Shown here in pieces: positions 62,789 through 64,000 of a stretch of DNA of 64,000 nt. The notes under the pieces are model-generated. The model was not told the DNA's origin, did no database searches, and saw only the letters and a list, made by a program, of their open reading frames with translations. How positions within the stretch are numbered: the stretch's first letter is position 1; the number at the start of each line of letters is the position of its first letter. The DNA lies in NCBI RefSeq assembly GCF_900095865.1, contig NZ_FMIZ01000007.1, forward strand, positions 496,001 to 560,000, written 5' to 3'. The DNA comes from Massilioclostridium coli (GTDB taxonomy: Bacteria > Bacillota > Clostridia > Oscillospirales > Ruminococcaceae). The position numbers were made by a program, and so were the translations under genes.

Positions 62789-63406
62789 ATGGAGCGGAAA
62801 GGAATTGATGTAAGCCAATACCAGGGAAAAATTGATTGGGAGTTGGTAAAATATCAGGGAATCCAGTTTGCTATGCTATGCTCCGGAATTGGTTGTAGAA
62901 AGGATAACCAGCTGTATCAAAACGGAATGGGGGCGGTTTCCAATGGTATCCCCATTGGCATCTACCATTGTGGTCAGGCGGCAAACGCGGATGAAGCATT
63001 TAGGGAGGCTGAATTTTGTTTGAAATCCATCCAGTCCATTCCTGTCTGTTACCCTGTTGCGTATGATTGCAGCCGTTTATGGCATTTGGGGATGGACCAG
63101 GAACAAATTAACGGTGTTTGTTCTGCGTTTGCCATGAAGGTAAAACTGGAGGGATATTTCCCTTCTATTTTTGATTTTTCCCATCGGTGGAATCAGGGGC
63201 TGAAAATGTGTTCGGAACATTGCTGTGCCAGATGGGTGGCAGATTATCAAATAGAACCGCCGGACATTGTCCAGCCCTATACCATTTGGCAGTACAGCTG
63301 TACTGGAAGGGTGGCTGGAGTTCCAAAGAATGTAGGGCTAAATTTATGTTACCGGGATTACACGGATTTTTCAATTGATGTTTGTGAACTGGGCAATCAA
63401 GAATAG
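62789..63406 (+). CDS. GH25 lysozyme-like protein with altered active site, no signal peptide
   Basis: 205 residues from ATG 62789 with AAAGGAGGGGG upstream; the in-frame ATG at 62744 has no ribosome site. The GH25 barrel is recognisable: GIDVSQYQGKIDWELVKYQG with D7, PIGIYHCGQAAN, and TIWQYSCTGRVAGV near the end. The DxE acid pair is replaced by DCS (D93, S95), and the usual vDlN near the end reads VGLN. About ten cysteines are present. No secretion signal is seen, so it may be cytosolic, or exported by a phage-like route or lysis. Enzyme activity is doubtful. Confidence 0.75.
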   Translation: MERKGIDVSQYQGKIDWELVKYQGIQFAMLCSGIGCRKDNQLYQNGMGAVSNGIPIGIYHCGQAANADEAFREAEFCLKSIQSIPVCYPVAYDCSRLWHLGMDQEQINGVCSAFAMKVKLEGYFPSIFDFSHRWNQGLKMCSEHCCARWVADYQIEPPDIVQPYTIWQYSCTGRVAGVPKNVGLNLCYRDYTDFSIDVCELGNQE

Positions 63407-63411
63407 GCTGG

Positions 63412-63440
63412 ATGACAGAACGCAAAGATTATGCTATAAT
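63412..63440 (+). promoter_or_regulatory. Promoter of trmK
   Basis: ATGACA (63412-63417), 17-bp spacer, TATAAT (63435-63440), 40 bp before the ATG. Confidence 0.65.
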
Positions 63441-63479
63441 AACAAAGAAACAAAATGAAGCTGTTTACGGAGGGACAAA

Positions 63480-64000
63480 ATGCGAAAATTTGTGTTGGAT
63501 CAACGGTTGGCCGCTGCCGCCAGCCTGGTACGTCCAGGGGCAATTGTGGCGGATATTGGATGCGACCACGGCATGTTGGCGGCCCATTTGGTGATGGAAG
63601 GGAAAGCGAAACATGTATATGCTTCGGATGTAAACGAAAAGCCCCTTTCCCAAGCAAAGGCGTTGATACAGCGTTATGGATTGGTGCAGTCGGTCACCAC
63701 AGTTTTATCCGATGGGTTGGAGCAAATCTCCCAAACAGTGGATACAATTATTATGTGCGGCATGGGGGGAGAACTGATTGCGGATTTAATCCAACCGGCA
63801 AAATGGGTATTCCAGCCGGGAAAACGGTTGGTTCTCCAGCCCATGACCTTTGCGGACAAGCTGCGGAAATGGCTTGCCTATAACGGCTTTACCATCCAAA
63901 AAGAAATTCCGGTTTTAGAACCTACCCACACTTACTGCGTTATGGCGGTGGAATACACTGGGCAAACCTTAGAATTATCTGACTTTCAGGCTGTGGCGGG
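63480..64000 (+). CDS. trmK: tRNA (adenine(22)-N1)-methyltransferase, N-terminal part (3' end outside window)
   Basis: 173 residues visible, frame open to the last base. GGAGGG precedes ATG 63480. Rossmann methyltransferase start MRKFVLDQRLAAAASLVRPG, SAM motif VADIGCDHGMLAAHLV, acidic ribose-binding SDVNEKPL, and the family motif IIMCGMGGELIADLI followed by LVLQPM. It methylates A22 in the D-loop of class II tRNAs such as Leu and Ser. Often next to sigA and a Nif3-like gene; those would lie beyond the window. Confidence 0.93.
   Translation, partial: MRKFVLDQRLAAAASLVRPGAIVADIGCDHGMLAAHLVMEGKAKHVYASDVNEKPLSQAKALIQRYGLVQSVTTVLSDGLEQISQTVDTIIMCGMGGELIADLIQPAKWVFQPGKRLVLQPMTFADKLRKWLAYNGFTIQKEIPVLEPTHTYCVMAVEYTGQTLELSDFQAVA

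Overview
The window looks like a chromosomal segment of an anaerobic, low-to-moderate GC Gram-positive bacterium of the class Clostridia, most likely an Oscillospirales-type gut lineage (inferred). The evidence is AGGAGG ribosome sites with frequent TTG/GTG starts, HPr kinase, WhiA and RapZ, a TPP riboswitch on thiC, Prp with an N-terminally extended L27, a PerR/rubrerythrin pair, a complete Rnf complex, and sortase-type surface proteins with FIVAR repeats and a GH78 rhamnosidase-like module. No phage or intact insertion sequence is visible.

Layout. 1-1.3 kb: 3' end of a FIVAR-repeat cell-surface protein, then about 1 kb of AT-rich DNA without genes. 2.3-12.1 kb: accessory region with a MATE exporter divergent from a PadR regulator over paired palindromes, an ABC exporter with two-component system (ATPase, FtsX permease, response regulator, histidine kinase), two decayed regulator genes, a YdeI-like gene and tRNA-Leu(CAA). 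12.4-35.8 kb: mostly conserved housekeeping genes (glycolipid glycosyltransferase, hprK, PHP hydrolase, murB, rapZ, whiA, dnaE, pfkA, two M16-family proteins linked to EF-P modification, lgt, folD, rplU-prp-rpmA, obgE, mini-RNase III, YitT, an RNA m5C methyltransferase, yebC). 36.4-42.3 kb: a single 1979-residue surface protein. 42.8-50.6 kb: an electron-transfer district with an FMN-binding lipoprotein, ApbE, a NusG-domain-II protein, a Gx-type transporter and rnfCDGEAB behind a structured leader. 50.8-64 kb: perR-rbr, several hypotheticals, a B12-binding radical SAM protein with a cysteine-less thioredoxin-like partner, a small sigma-70 factor, a tRNA-like relic, TPP riboswitch-thiC, yjdF with a candidate yjdF riboswitch, mutY, an RluA-type pseudouridine synthase, a GH25-like protein with an altered active site, and the start of trmK.

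How the parts work together. Rnf couples ferredoxin:NAD oxidoreduction to ion pumping. Its RnfD and RnfG subunits need covalent FMN, and the adjacent ApbE is the enzyme type that attaches it. The nearby FMN-binding lipoprotein is a likely further target. The two large surface proteins share a nearly identical FIVAR tail and the same non-canonical cell-wall sorting motif, so they probably use one sortase.

The least explained signals are the rnf leader RNA, which has mutually exclusive pairings; the CxxCxxCxxC tail of RnfE; the tRNA-like relic lacking an anticodon arm; the GH25-like protein lacking its catalytic Glu; and the decaying regulator genes next to the ABC/two-component module.
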